Origin: Deltaproteobacteria bacterium
GTDB lineage: Bacteria > Desulfobacterota > Desulfuromonadia > Desulfuromonadales > Geopsychrobacteraceae
Length of the DNA stretch: 37,048 bases
NCBI GenBank assembly: GCA_024276935.1
Contig: JAJRWH010000034.1
Span: 1-37,048 of the forward strand
Reading direction: 5' to 3'
Both the position numbers and the translations under genes were made by a program. The notes under the pieces were generated by a model, which worked only from the letters and a program-made list of their open reading frames with translations, did no database searches and had not been told where the DNA came from. The stretch's first letter is position 1. Each line of letters opens with the position of its first letter. This document shows, piece by piece, positions 24,780 through 32,903 of the stretch.

Positions 24780-27047
24780 ATGTTTAATCAGGATGTACAG
24801 ATAGCATTTACCCTGGCCGTCAGGGAGGCCCAGCGACGGCGGCATGAATATTTGACGACGGAGCATATCCTTTATGCTCTGTTGTTCGAGGGAAGCGGGC
24901 AGCAGATTATAAGTGTCTGCGGCGGGGATGTCGAAGAACTCAAGCGTCAACTTGAAGATTTTTTTGACAAGCACCTCGTTTCTTTACCCGAAGAAACCGA
25001 CAAGGAAGATATCCCCCGACAGACATTGGCCCTGCAACGCCTGCTGCAACGGACTGTTCTGCACATGCAATCCTCCAATCAGGTTGAAGTTGGAGTGGGA
25101 GATTTGCTGGCGGCGATCCTTGAAGAAGAAAACAGTCATGCGTGCTATTTTCTCGCCGGTCAGGGGATTGAGCGGGTCGATCTGCTCGATTATATCTCAC
25201 ATGGTTCGGATAGCAGCCCCGCCTCAGAACCGGCTCCGGAGCAACCTGTCGAGCCACAACCTGATGAGCGCAGTAAACCGAAAAAAGCCGCCAACGATCC
25301 GTTGAAATCGTTTACTCATGATCTGGTTGCCCGTGCTAAAGCGGGTAAAATAGATCCTTTGATCGGGCGTGAGCAGGAACTGGAGCGGACCCTGCTGGTT
25401 TTATGTCGACGGCGCAAGAATAATCCGATTTTTGTTGGCGAGCCTGGGGTTGGCAAGACGGCCATGGCGGAGGGACTGGCACTTCGCGTTGCCAATGGTG
25501 AGGTTCCAGACCTGTTGCAGGAAAGTGAAATTTTCACTCTGGATATGGGAGCATTACTGGCCGGTACCAAGTTTCGGGGCGATTTTGAAGAACGTCTCAA
25601 GGCTGTTCTCAAGGCATTGCAGAAGCGTGAAAAGGCGATTCTGTTTATTGATGAAATTCACACCATTGTTGGTGCAGGAGCAACCAGTGGCGGCAGTCTT
25701 GATGCCTCAAATATTCTGAAGCCGGTTCTTGGTTCCGGGGAACTGCGCTGTATTGGTTCCACCACCTATGAAGAGTATCGCAATCTGTTTGACAAGGATC
25801 GTGCCCTGTCCCGGCGGTTTCAGAAGATTGATCTGGCGGAGCCTTCCAGCGAAGAAAGCCGGGCCATTCTTGAGGGGTTGAAAAGTAAATACGAAGACCA
25901 TCACCAGGTCCATTATACCCCGGCCGCACTTGACGCGGCGGTGCAGCTGGCGGTGAAGCATCTGACGCAGCGCCATTTGCCTGACAAGGCGATTGATGTC
26001 ATAGACGAAGCCGGGGCGCGTCAACGCCTGGCCCATAAAAACCGCAAGCCGATCGGGGTTGATGAAATAGAAAAGGTGGTTGCTTTGATGGCGCGGGTTC
26101 CTGTTCGGAGTGTCAGTGGCTCGGCCCGGCAGCAGTTGCGGCATCTGGAGCGAGATCTGAAGCGGGTTGTTTTTGGTCAGGATCAGGCAATCGACAATCT
26201 GGTACGAGCCATTCATCGCTCGCGGGCCGGGTTGGGACATCCGGACAAGCCCATCGGATCACTGTTGTTTACCGGCCCGACGGGAGTTGGCAAGACCGAA
26301 GTGGCCAAACAGCTGGCACTGACTCTGGGCGTCAAGTTTCTGCGTTTCGACATGAGTGAATATATGGAGAAACACTCGGTCGCTCGCCTGATTGGTGCCC
26401 CGCCCGGTTACGTTGGTTTTGATCAGGGAGGGCTTTTGACCGAAGGAGTCCGCAAACATCCCTGGTCGGTTCTTTTACTTGATGAAATCGAAAAAGCCCA
26501 TCCCGATCTTTTCAATATTTTGTTGCAGGTTATGGATCATGGCACGCTGACTGACAATAACGGGGCTGAAACCGATTTTCGCAATCTGATTCTGATCATG
26601 ACCAGTAATATTGGTGGGCGTGAGATGAACATAGCACCAATAGGGTTTGGCGACCGCAATGCGCCGCCGCCAAAACAGGCGTTGGAAAAAGCATTTTCTC
26701 CCGAATTTCGCAATCGGCTTGACGCTGTTCTGACCTTTTCCGCACTTGATCAAAAAGTCATGCTGCGGGTGGTTGACAAGTTTGTTGCAGAGCTGGAAAG
26801 TCAGCTGTCCGAGCGAAATATTATCATCAGGCTGACTCCTGCGGCCCGTCGTCACCTGGCTGAACGTGGCTATGATCCACTGTTTGGTGCTCGGCCCCTT
26901 GGTCGTCTGGTACAGCAGGAGATCAGTGATCCTTTGGCCAGTGAAATTCTCTTTGGGGCATTGAAAAATGGTGGAGAGGTTCAGGTCGGTTGCCGTAACG
27001 GCAAGTTTCGTTTTGTCTTTGGTCCCCATCTCACGTCCGCATCCTGA
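24780..27047 (+). CDS. clpA: ATP-dependent Clp protease ATP-binding subunit ClpA
   Basis: A 755-residue unfoldase that feeds substrates to ClpP. An N-domain at about 1-145 (the ClpS docking site) and a low-complexity Pro/Glu linker at about 147-172 lead to two AAA+ modules. The first Walker A is GEPGVGKT (Lys226) with LFIDEIHT. The second is GPTGVGKT (Lys505) with [10 protein letters not shown] and arginine finger FRNRLD. A ClpP-binding IGF tripeptide is at 621-623, where E. coli has IGL. There is no ClpB-type middle coiled coil, which separates it from ClpB and ClpC. It is the middle gene of clpS-clpA-aat, with the aat start nine bases downstream. Confidence 0.97.
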   Translation: MFNQDVQIAFTLAVREAQRRRHEYLTTEHILYALLFEGSGQQIISVCGGDVEELKRQLEDFFDKHLVSLPEETDKEDIPRQTLALQRLLQRTVLHMQSSNQVEVGVGDLLAAILEEENSHACYFLAGQGIERVDLLDYISHGSDSSPASEPAPEQPVEPQPDERSKPKKAANDPLKSFTHDLVARAKAGKIDPLIGREQELERTLLVLCRRRKNNPIFVGEPGVGKTAMAEGLALRVANGEVPDLLQESEIFTLDMGALLAGTKFRGDFEERLKAVLKALQKREKAILFIDEIHTIVGAGATSGGSLDASNILKPVLGSGELRCIGSTTYEEYRNLFDKDRALSRRFQKIDLAEPSSEESRAILEGLKSKYEDHHQVHYTPAALDAAVQLAVKHLTQRHLPDKAIDVIDEAGARQRLAHKNRKPIGVDEIEKVVALMARVPVRSVSGSARQQLRHLERDLKRVVFGQDQAIDNLVRAIHRSRAGLGHPDKPIGSLLFTGPTGVGKTEVAKQLALTLGVKFLRFDMSEYMEKHSVARLIGAPPGYVGFDQGGLLTEGVRKHPWSVLLLDEIEKAHPDLFNILLQVMDHGTLTDNNGAETDFRNLILIMTSNIGGREMNIAPIGFGDRNAPPPKQALEKAFSPEFRNRLDAVLTFSALDQKVMLRVVDKFVAELESQLSERNIIIRLTPAARRHLAERGYDPLFGARPLGRLVQQEISDPLASEILFGALKNGGEVQVGCRNGKFRFVFGPHLTSAS

Positions 27048-27055
27048 GGATTTCT

Positions 27056-27772
27056 GTGCCCTGCGTTTACCTTACGGATGACCTTTGGTTTCCTCCGGTT
27101 GAGGAGGCCGAGGATATCGGCCTGCTGGCAGTGGGGGGGGATCTTTCATCTCCTCGGCTGTTGCTGGCCTACAGCCTGGGGATTTTCCCCTGGTTCAATC
27201 CGGGTGAACCGATTCTCTGGTGGTCGCCCGATCCGCGTTGCGTCCTTTTTCCCGAACAGATTCATGTATCCAGATCCTTACGCAAAGTGATGAATCGTGG
27301 CGATTTGCGCGTGACCTTTGACCAGGATTTTGCCGGTGTTATTTCTGCCTGTCGTCAGTTGCGGAGTCTGGAGGGAACCTGGATTACTCCTGAAATGCAG
27401 CAGGCTTATGTTCGCCTGCATCACCTGGGCTTTGCTCATTCAGTTGAATGCTGGCAGCAGGACCGGCTGGTCGGTGGAATCTATGGCGTCAGCCTTGGAC
27501 GGTGCTTCTTCGGTGAGTCGATGTTTTCCCGGGTTGACAACGCCTCAAAGGTTGCACTGGTCGTTCTCTGTCAGGCGTTGCGGCAACAAAAATTTCGGCT
27601 GGTCGATTGCCAGCAGACGAGCAGCCATCTGTTAAGTCTGGGGGCGACAGAAATTGATCGATCATCCTTTTGTCGTCTGCTCTCAGAAGGTCTGCTTGAT
27701 GATGGCGGAAAGCTTTGTTCCAACTTTCCGTCATCATCAGAGCCGGTCCTCAGTTCTCCTGTACCTTGTTGA
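27056..27772 (+). CDS. aat: Leucyl/phenylalanyl-tRNA-protein transferase
   Basis: A 238-residue transferase that adds Leu or Phe from charged tRNA to proteins with N-terminal Arg or Lys, creating degrons read by ClpS. The family segments [76 protein letters not shown] and [16 protein letters not shown] are intact. It starts with GTG at 27056 after GAGG, eight bases past the clpA stop, so the tagging enzyme, adaptor and unfoldase are one operon. Its last 23 bases overlap the end of the convergent rdgC-like gene, and there is no room for a terminator between them. Confidence 0.96.
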   Translation: MPCVYLTDDLWFPPVEEAEDIGLLAVGGDLSSPRLLLAYSLGIFPWFNPGEPILWWSPDPRCVLFPEQIHVSRSLRKVMNRGDLRVTFDQDFAGVISACRQLRSLEGTWITPEMQQAYVRLHHLGFAHSVECWQQDRLVGGIYGVSLGRCFFGESMFSRVDNASKVALVVLCQALRQQKFRLVDCQQTSSHLLSLGATEIDRSSFCRLLSEGLLDDGGKLCSNFPSSSEPVLSSPVPC

Positions 27773-28928
27773 AACAGGCCGCGATATTTTTTTCTGTGGC
27801 AGTCCAGGTCTCGCTGAGACGTTGCTCCAGGAAGAATTTCAAGAGACTGGAGAAGAGTTGTTCTCCCTCCTCAATGGCGGCCAGCTTGGTATAAAATGCC
27901 GCTTCAGCTTCGGCAGCCGGATCATCTTCAGGATCTTTTTCGGGTTTGATCATCGGAGTACGAAAACCGCCAAAGCTGAAGCGTTCACCTTTCAAGGTCA
28001 GTTTCCAGTTCAGATCATCACCAAGGCTCATGTGCAGTGTCGCTTCAGTAATCTGCTTGCCGTTGCACAGAGCACTACAGGCCTCGGCAAAGCGGTCCTG
28101 GGGCCCGGCAACCGATATTTTCTGCTCTCCTTCCGGGCCCGTTCCAAGCAACAGCAGACGGTTATCAAGCCAGGCACTGAAGGGCTGCTTCGCCAGCAGT
28201 GGTCCCTGGGTGTTGACCTTATATCTGGAATCAGAATTGAGGCTGCGATAGAGCAGCCAGGACAGAAAATCTTCCCCCAGCCAGGTATTGGCTTCGATTT
28301 CTGCCAGGGGACTCTCACTGCTGGCCTGATTCAGGGCCTCAAGCCGGGTTGTCTGCTCCGGCGTCACAACCTGCCGGGCGCGTGATATGGGGGTCAGCAA
28401 GCACAGGCGCAAATCGGGAAAGCTTTGATGAAACAGGCCCTGAAAACAATCGATCTTCTTCTGGCTCAGGGATGAAAAACGCAACAAGCCACTGTCGGTA
28501 TCCCAGATGATATCTGCGATTGAAGGAACGGGCAGGGTCCGTGCAAATAGCAGACTGCTCGCCTGGTCGCGGATTGCTTCACGCTCTTGCTTGGGGACCC
28601 TGTTGAAATTTGGATGTGCTGCCAGAAAGCTGTCACTCAACCGTTTTATTTCGCGTTTGAGCAATGCTGAGGGGATTTTGCGTCGGTCTTCACGCAGGGA
28701 AAAACAGAGGGATTGTTCGCGACACAATTGACGTTCTTCACTGAAGCTGGTGGCATCATGATCGTCGAACTCAACCCAGCCGCAACTGTATTCATCGACA
28801 GAATTGTCAATGGAACGAAAGCAGTCGTTTTGCAGCTGTTCACTTATGACTTGATATTTCGATTCAGCAGGCAGGTTTCCGATAACTTCAAAATGGCAAA
28901 CAGCAGAAGCAGGCGCAAGAAGGCCCAT
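27750..28928 (-). CDS. RdgC-like recombination-associated protein (diverged form)
   Basis: A 392-residue protein that I assign to the RdgC family from its general layout. FEVIGNLP at the N-terminus is followed by a GWVEFDD segment, then [13 protein letters not shown], the [26 protein letters not shown] stretch around residue 110-135, and [10 protein letters not shown] near 220. RdgC proteins form ring dimers on DNA and restrain RecA. This version is longer than the E. coli protein (303) and has an acidic insert ([18 protein letters not shown]) near 335-350. AGAGGA precedes the ATG at 28928. It may end a PilZ-J-domain-rdgC transcript and overlaps aat by 23 bases at its end. Family membership is fairly but not fully sure. 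Confidence 0.75.
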   Translation of the reverse strand: MGLLAPASAVCHFEVIGNLPAESKYQVISEQLQNDCFRSIDNSVDEYSCGWVEFDDHDATSFSEERQLCREQSLCFSLREDRRKIPSALLKREIKRLSDSFLAAHPNFNRVPKQEREAIRDQASSLLFARTLPVPSIADIIWDTDSGLLRFSSLSQKKIDCFQGLFHQSFPDLRLCLLTPISRARQVVTPEQTTRLEALNQASSESPLAEIEANTWLGEDFLSWLLYRSLNSDSRYKVNTQGPLLAKQPFSAWLDNRLLLLGTGPEGEQKISVAGPQDRFAEACSALCNGKQITEATLHMSLGDDLNWKLTLKGERFSFGGFRTPMIKPEKDPEDDPAAEAEAAFYTKLAAIEEGEQLFSSLLKFFLEQRLSETWTATEKNIAACFNKVQEN

Positions 28929-28981
28929 AGGTGGTTCCTCTCAATCGTGATAGTGACGGAATTCTTTACTTGGTGCAGAAC

Positions 28982-29725
28982 TCAGCGACGGTAGTAGAAA
29001 TGATGCGGGTATCCGTGACGGTATTTCAGATTATGTTCAGACAATTCTTCGAGCAGGGTTTCAATCTCGGTTGCAGTCAGGATTCCCTGTTCGACAAAAT
29101 AAGCGCCAAGTTTATGTTGACGACTGCGTTGATGAAGCAGCAGGGCTCTGACCTGAAGAGTGCTGAGCAATCCCAGACGTTCGGCCCGTTCTCCAAATCT
29201 GCCAAGCTTGTGGCTTTTCAGGATCTGTGCGACCTCTTGATCTTCCAGCCATCCCCAACGCTTGGCAATCTGGCCCATTGCAGGTCGCTGCTGACGTTGC
29301 CAGTTCAGGGCCCAGATCAGGGTCTTGAACGAGATGAGCCCCCGATAGTAAAGATAAGTGCCAAATTGCAGTGGCCGGGTCGGCAGAGGCCCCTGAGGCG
29401 GGTGTGGTCGCTGCGGGTTGCTGGTTTCTGAAGGTCTGGTGCTTTGCGAGGGATATTTGTGAACGCCGGCCAGATCGCGTTGGCGCAGGTAGTTCTGGAG
29501 CAGCTGATGGGCCTGATTGAGATCTTGAAACAGACGAATCTGGCGACGCTTTTTATGCGGGTGGTTGTGACAGATATCCGGGTGAGTCGTCTTTGCCTGC
29601 TTGCGGAACGCCGAGCGGGCACCGGATGCCTGGAGATATTGCAGGAAGTCTCGACTGAGTCTGAGATGGCTACCGAACAGGGTGCGGCAGGCTCGAAAGG
29701 CTTCTGTTTCGGAGATCTGCATCAT
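28982..29725 (-). CDS. J-domain protein with four MshEN-like repeats
   Basis: A 247-residue protein. Residues 10-80 resemble a J domain: a helix, a basic helix and the HPD motif at 48-50 (KTTHPDI), followed by a third helix with FQDLNQAHQLL. A Pro/Ser-rich linker (90-118) leads to about four repeats of ~28-30 residues. They start near FGTYLYYRGLISFKTL (121), GQIAKRWGWLEDQEV (151), GERAERLGLLSTLQV (178) and GAYFVEQGILTATEI (207), each with the pattern G-x-x-h-x-x-x-G-h-h-x-x-x-x-h and most ending in a Gln. The pattern recalls the N-terminal repeats of GspE/MshE ATPases. The J domain would contact a DnaK; the partner is unknown. Two ATGs (29725, 29722) are possible and the Shine-Dalgarno is weak. 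Confidence 0.65.
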   Translation of the reverse strand: MMQISETEAFRACRTLFGSHLRLSRDFLQYLQASGARSAFRKQAKTTHPDICHNHPHKKRRQIRLFQDLNQAHQLLQNYLRQRDLAGVHKYPSQSTRPSETSNPQRPHPPQGPLPTRPLQFGTYLYYRGLISFKTLIWALNWQRQQRPAMGQIAKRWGWLEDQEVAQILKSHKLGRFGERAERLGLLSTLQVRALLLHQRSRQHKLGAYFVEQGILTATEIETLLEELSEHNLKYRHGYPHHFYYRR

Positions 29726-29856
29726 CTGGAAACTCGTTCGACCAAAGAAATCAAGAGAGTGTTTCTGAGCCTGAAAAGGCAGGCTGAATTCTGTTTTTTA
29801 TACCTTGAATCAGGGGGGTGAAACAAGGATAAATCGATTAGGATTTGGTGATGTTG

Positions 29857-30555
29857 TCAGAGACGGTCCTGAATAAAACGCGAGATTCTCTTCTGATCCT
29901 GTTCGAGGATATTGATAAATTTCATCCCTGCCCGCAAGGTACCATCTGCATCATTTTCGGATAACCAGATGATTTCAGCCAGAGTACAAATTGGTGTTTT
30001 ATCATCGCCCAGATCGAGTAACATCAGGCAGATATCGCCCTGTTCTGCCGGGGGATGGAGAGCAAAACGAATGCCTCCCGGGCTTAGATTGAGCTGGCAG
30101 GGGCTGAATCCCTGCAGTGAGGGGGCCGTTTTGGCATTGGCAAGGATTGAGGCATTTTTCTCCCAGGTCTGACGCAGGGCGTGGAGTGATTTTTTCCCCC
30201 GGGTAAAACGGATGCCGATGGTGCAGTCAAGGCGTCGCTCAACGCGGCGTTGAAACATTTTCAGGTCAGGTAAAACCAGAACCCGGATCTGGTTGGCAGA
30301 AAGAGATTTGAGAAAAACTACCGAGACCTTAACCCCCAGTCCCAGCGCATCAGCACTGAGCTCAAATGCCATCTTCTCATGAAAGGGGTAGTCTCCGATT
30401 GTTTCAGGGTCGTAGGAAAGGAGCAGGTCGAAGTGGTTGGCATCGCCTCCTTCAAGAACCGCACTGAGCAGTTCATTGCGGCCTTCAGGCGGGGGGGGGT
30501 GTTTGACTCGTAACTGTACCTTCTGGCCGGTTTTAAAGTATTTTTTATAAATCAT
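29857..30555 (-). CDS. PilZ-domain protein, probable c-di-GMP effector
   Basis: A 232-residue protein with a YcgR-like N-terminal beta domain at about 1-100 and a PilZ domain at about 102-232. The c-di-GMP signature is intact: the arginine-rich RRVERR at 103-108, giving RxxxR, and NLSPGG at 156-161, fitting [DN]xSxxG. Such proteins change motility, pili or exopolysaccharide behaviour on binding c-di-GMP. The start at 30555 is the first ATG after the terminator that ends the cytochrome gene; only 11 bases separate the T-run from this ATG and no clear Shine-Dalgarno is seen. It lies 131 bases ahead of the J-domain gene on the same strand and may share a transcript. Confidence 0.85.
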   Translation of the reverse strand: MIYKKYFKTGQKVQLRVKHPPPPEGRNELLSAVLEGGDANHFDLLLSYDPETIGDYPFHEKMAFELSADALGLGVKVSVVFLKSLSANQIRVLVLPDLKMFQRRVERRLDCTIGIRFTRGKKSLHALRQTWEKNASILANAKTAPSLQGFSPCQLNLSPGGIRFALHPPAEQGDICLMLLDLGDDKTPICTLAEIIWLSENDADGTLRAGMKFINILEQDQKRISRFIQDRL

Positions 30556-30566
30556 CAGAGGCTCGC

Positions 30567-30603
30567 AAAAAAAAAGAAGGAGACACACCGTGCCCCCTTC
30601 TTT
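30567..30603 (-). terminator. Rho-independent terminator after the cytochrome gene
   Basis: On the - strand AAAGAAGG pairs with CCTTCTTT across a 15-base loop, followed by an unbroken run of about nine T. It lies 37 bases past the cytochrome stop and just upstream of the PilZ start codon. Confidence 0.88.
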
Positions 30604-30639
30604 CTCAAAACAACTTGAAGTTTATATTCAAGGAGTCAA

Positions 30640-31182
30640 TTACATATCGTGACAGGTGTCGCAGTTGTCATCGACACTAAAAGCCGTATCGCCATCATGG
30701 CAAGCGCCACAGGCTTCGCCTTCACTCATCTGGTCCATGGTGAACCGCGGGTTTTTCTTTTGGTCAGGAATAAAAATGTCGGTGTGACAGTCGGCACATC
30801 CGTACATCTCGGTATGGACACTGTGCGGGAAAGTTGCATCCCCGTCTTCAACAGCAAAGACGATGTCATGGGTCGGGTGACAGGCACTGCAATCATCATC
30901 GACGGCAAAGGCTTTCTTGCCGTTGTGGCGGGCCCCGCAGGCTTTCCCCTTGCGCATATCGTCCATTGTGAATTCCGGATTTTTACTGCGAACAATATTG
31001 AAGACCCGGTTATGGCAGAGTGTACATTTTTTCCCCAGAGCATCCAGATGATTATAGTGACTGAATTCAACCGGGCCCGTCGCCTCGACATCAATTTTGA
31101 CGATATCGTCAATCCAGCGGGCGGTGGCCAGTCCTGGCAGCAGTAAAAATGTCAGGGCTGAGAGTAGCAGGGTACGCGACAT
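30640..31182 (-). CDS. Periplasmic multiheme c-type cytochrome, two c7-type triheme units
   Basis: A 180-residue exported cytochrome with a signal peptide at 1-21. Two homologous ~65-residue units each begin with FSHYNH or FPHSVH, have a KNPxFTMDxM stretch, and carry three heme sites. The sites are CTLCH (53-57), CGARH (82-86), CSACH (98-102), CADCH (129-133), CGACH (158-162) and CDTCH (174-178). The second site lacks the second cysteine (Arg85, codon CGC at 30930-30928, one base from TGC), while its heme-ligating His86 remains. So five normal sites plus one altered. It likely carries periplasmic electrons in anaerobic respiration. AGGAGG lies eight bases before the ATG; a terminator follows the gene. 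Confidence 0.92.
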   Translation of the reverse strand: MSRTLLLSALTFLLLPGLATARWIDDIVKIDVEATGPVEFSHYNHLDALGKKCTLCHNRVFNIVRSKNPEFTMDDMRKGKACGARHNGKKAFAVDDDCSACHPTHDIVFAVEDGDATFPHSVHTEMYGCADCHTDIFIPDQKKNPRFTMDQMSEGEACGACHDGDTAFSVDDNCDTCHDM

Positions 31183-31215
31183 GTTAAGAGCCTCCTGTAA
31201 TAAATCTGTATTTGA

Positions 31216-31245
31216 CCTGAATCAGGTTTGAATCTGAATCAGGTT
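31216..31245. promoter_or_regulatory. Paired palindromes upstream of the cytochrome gene
   Basis: CTGAATCAGGTT occurs twice with a 17-base period (31217-31228 and 31234-31245). The first copy sits in the perfect 13-base palindrome ACCTGAATCAGGT; the second keeps the CTGAATCAG core. They lie 34-63 bases before the cytochrome ATG, downstream of a consensus - strand -10 (TATAAT, 31264-31259). They look like an operator for a dimeric repressor or other regulator. Confidence 0.5.
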
Positions 31246-31388
31246 AATAGAATGGGCCATTATACAGAAAACCGGCAGATGAGAAAACGGTTATTTTTTA
31301 CCCGGATACGATGGGACCCTGTGGTCAGGGGAAGGCTGGTGATTTTCCTGCCGCACGTGTTATGGTCCCGCCGCGAGAGAGGATATTT

Positions 31389-32510
31389 ATGGCTCAGGTC
31401 GAACTGAATTGTTTTGCGATTACCGTGCCGGGCACCGAAGAAATCTGCGCGGAGGAGATCCGTCTGTTGGGTCTTAATCCCCAGATAGAACCGGGCGGTG
31501 TCGGGTTTGCGGCAAACAGGCGTGATCTATATCGGGTCAACTTGTGGAGCCGGGTGGCCTCGCGAGTCCTGGTGCGACTCGGGCAGTTTCGTTGCCGGGA
31601 TTTTCCTGAACTCTATCGGCAGTTGCTGAAACTGCCCTGGGGACGGTTTGTCCGTCCGGGGCGCCCCTGTCAGGTTCGAGTCAGCTGCCGGACATCTCGT
31701 TTGAATCATAGTGGCCGGGTTGCACAAACGGTTCGCGCTGCAGTTGAAAAGGTACTGGGTACGCAAGATCCCTTGCCGGGGGCAGAGCAACTGATCCTGA
31801 TTCGGATCAACAATGATCAGTGTACCGTGTCGATTGACAGTTCCGGAGAGTTGTTACATCGGCGCGGATATCGGGTTGCTGCGGTTGAGGCCCCGCTGCG
31901 TGAGAACCTTGCGGCAGCAATTTTGCTTAAACTTGGTTACGACGGGACTTGCCCTCTGGTCGATCCAATGACCGGTTCGGGAACCTTTGCCATTGAGGCG
32001 GCTTTGATTGGCGCAGGGATTGCCCCGGGACACCAGCGGCATTTTGCTTTTATGGATTGGCCACATTATCGACCCCATGTCTGGACTCTCTGTTTGCAGG
32101 AGTCCGGCAAGGGCCGAAAAACCGGTGGCGAGATTATTGCGCTGGATTGCAACCCGACAGCCGTTGCTGCAGCGTGTAAAAATGCGGCGGCCGCAGGAGT
32201 TGACTCGTTGCTTCGGATCGACCGAGGTCAGATGGAAGATCTTCAGGCCCCGGCTGAAAAGGGTTTGCTGGTCTGCAACCCGCCCTATGGAGAACGCTTG
32301 GGGCGGGTCGAACAGATGACGTCGCTCTATGCTGATTTTGGCAGGCTTTGTCGCGAATCTTTTGCTGCCTGGACGGTTGGTTGGATTGCTGCTGAGCGTC
32401 ATTTCAAGGACAAGATGAAAATCGGTTGTCAGCGGATCTGGTCTTTTTCGAATGGTGGAATCGAGGTTGAGTTGAGGCAGCGTGCTGGTGACAAAAGAGA
32501 AAAATCTTGA
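31389..32510 (+). CDS. THUMP-domain class I RNA methyltransferase (RlmL/YpsC-like)
   Basis: A 373-residue SAM-dependent enzyme, probably an rRNA or tRNA guanine-N2 methyltransferase. It has an N-terminal ferredoxin-like/THUMP region at about 5-150 (FAITVPGTEEICAEEI and a typical SSGELLHRRGYR end) and a Rossmann methyltransferase domain from about 165. The SAM-binding motif DPMTGSGTF is at 192-200 and the catalytic NPPYG at 297-301. The length equals the stand-alone YpsC-type enzymes (about 380), lacking the second methyltransferase half of E. coli RlmKL. GAGAGG precedes the ATG at 31389; a longer frame starting at 31311 has no support. rpsU follows 81 bases later. The exact RNA target is not shown. 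Confidence 0.88.
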   Translation: MAQVELNCFAITVPGTEEICAEEIRLLGLNPQIEPGGVGFAANRRDLYRVNLWSRVASRVLVRLGQFRCRDFPELYRQLLKLPWGRFVRPGRPCQVRVSCRTSRLNHSGRVAQTVRAAVEKVLGTQDPLPGAEQLILIRINNDQCTVSIDSSGELLHRRGYRVAAVEAPLRENLAAAILLKLGYDGTCPLVDPMTGSGTFAIEAALIGAGIAPGHQRHFAFMDWPHYRPHVWTLCLQESGKGRKTGGEIIALDCNPTAVAAACKNAAAAGVDSLLRIDRGQMEDLQAPAEKGLLVCNPPYGERLGRVEQMTSLYADFGRLCRESFAAWTVGWIAAERHFKDKMKIGCQRIWSFSNGGIEVELRQRAGDKREKS

Positions 32511-32591
32511 CTTCAAACCGAGATATCGCTATAAACTTCGCTCTTGCGGCCTGTTCGCAAAGAATGTACGTGAAAGCGAGGTGATTGCTCC

Positions 32592-32789
32592 ATGGAAATT
32601 ACCGTCATCGATGGCAACGTCGAAAAGGCGATCAAGGTTCTCAAGCGCAAGCTTCAGCAAGAGGGACTTTTCCGTGAAATGAAACAACGGAAGTTCTACG
32701 AGAAGCCCAGTATCAAGCGTAAGCGTAAGGAGAAAGAAGCCCAGCGTCGTCTGCGTAAGAAACAACGTGCGATGCGTCGTTTCTCCTGA
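32592..32789 (+). CDS. rpsU: 30S ribosomal protein S21
   Basis: A 65-residue strongly basic protein. MEITVIDGNVEKAIKVLKRKL and FYEKPSIKRKRKEKEAQRR are typical of S21, a small-subunit protein near the anti-Shine-Dalgarno end of 16S rRNA. GCGAGG lies ten bases before the ATG, and a strong terminator follows. It is set apart from the methyltransferase gene and is probably expressed on its own. Confidence 0.97.
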   Translation: MEITVIDGNVEKAIKVLKRKLQQEGLFREMKQRKFYEKPSIKRKRKEKEAQRRLRKKQRAMRRFS

Positions 32790-32807
32790 GAAACTGTCAT
32801 ATTTACC

Positions 32808-32851
32808 AAATAAAAAGGCGATTCCACTTTGGTGGGATCGCCTTTTTATTT
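32808..32851 (+). terminator. Rho-independent terminator after rpsU
   Basis: A 20-bp stem from AAATAAAAAGGCGATTCCAC to its complement, with one G-U pair and a four-base loop, ends in TTTTTATTT. The A-rich 5' arm lets it also work on the - strand, though no - strand gene ends here. Confidence 0.93.
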
Positions 32852-32903
32852 GCATCGACCAGGGTTCCGGCAAGGGAATTGACGGACCCCTGGTCATATG
32901 GAT

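Noticed and set aside
30916-30945. Cytochrome gene as a pseudogene
   Set aside because: Only one cysteine is changed; the frame, signal peptide, Shine-Dalgarno, terminator and five other heme motifs are intact.
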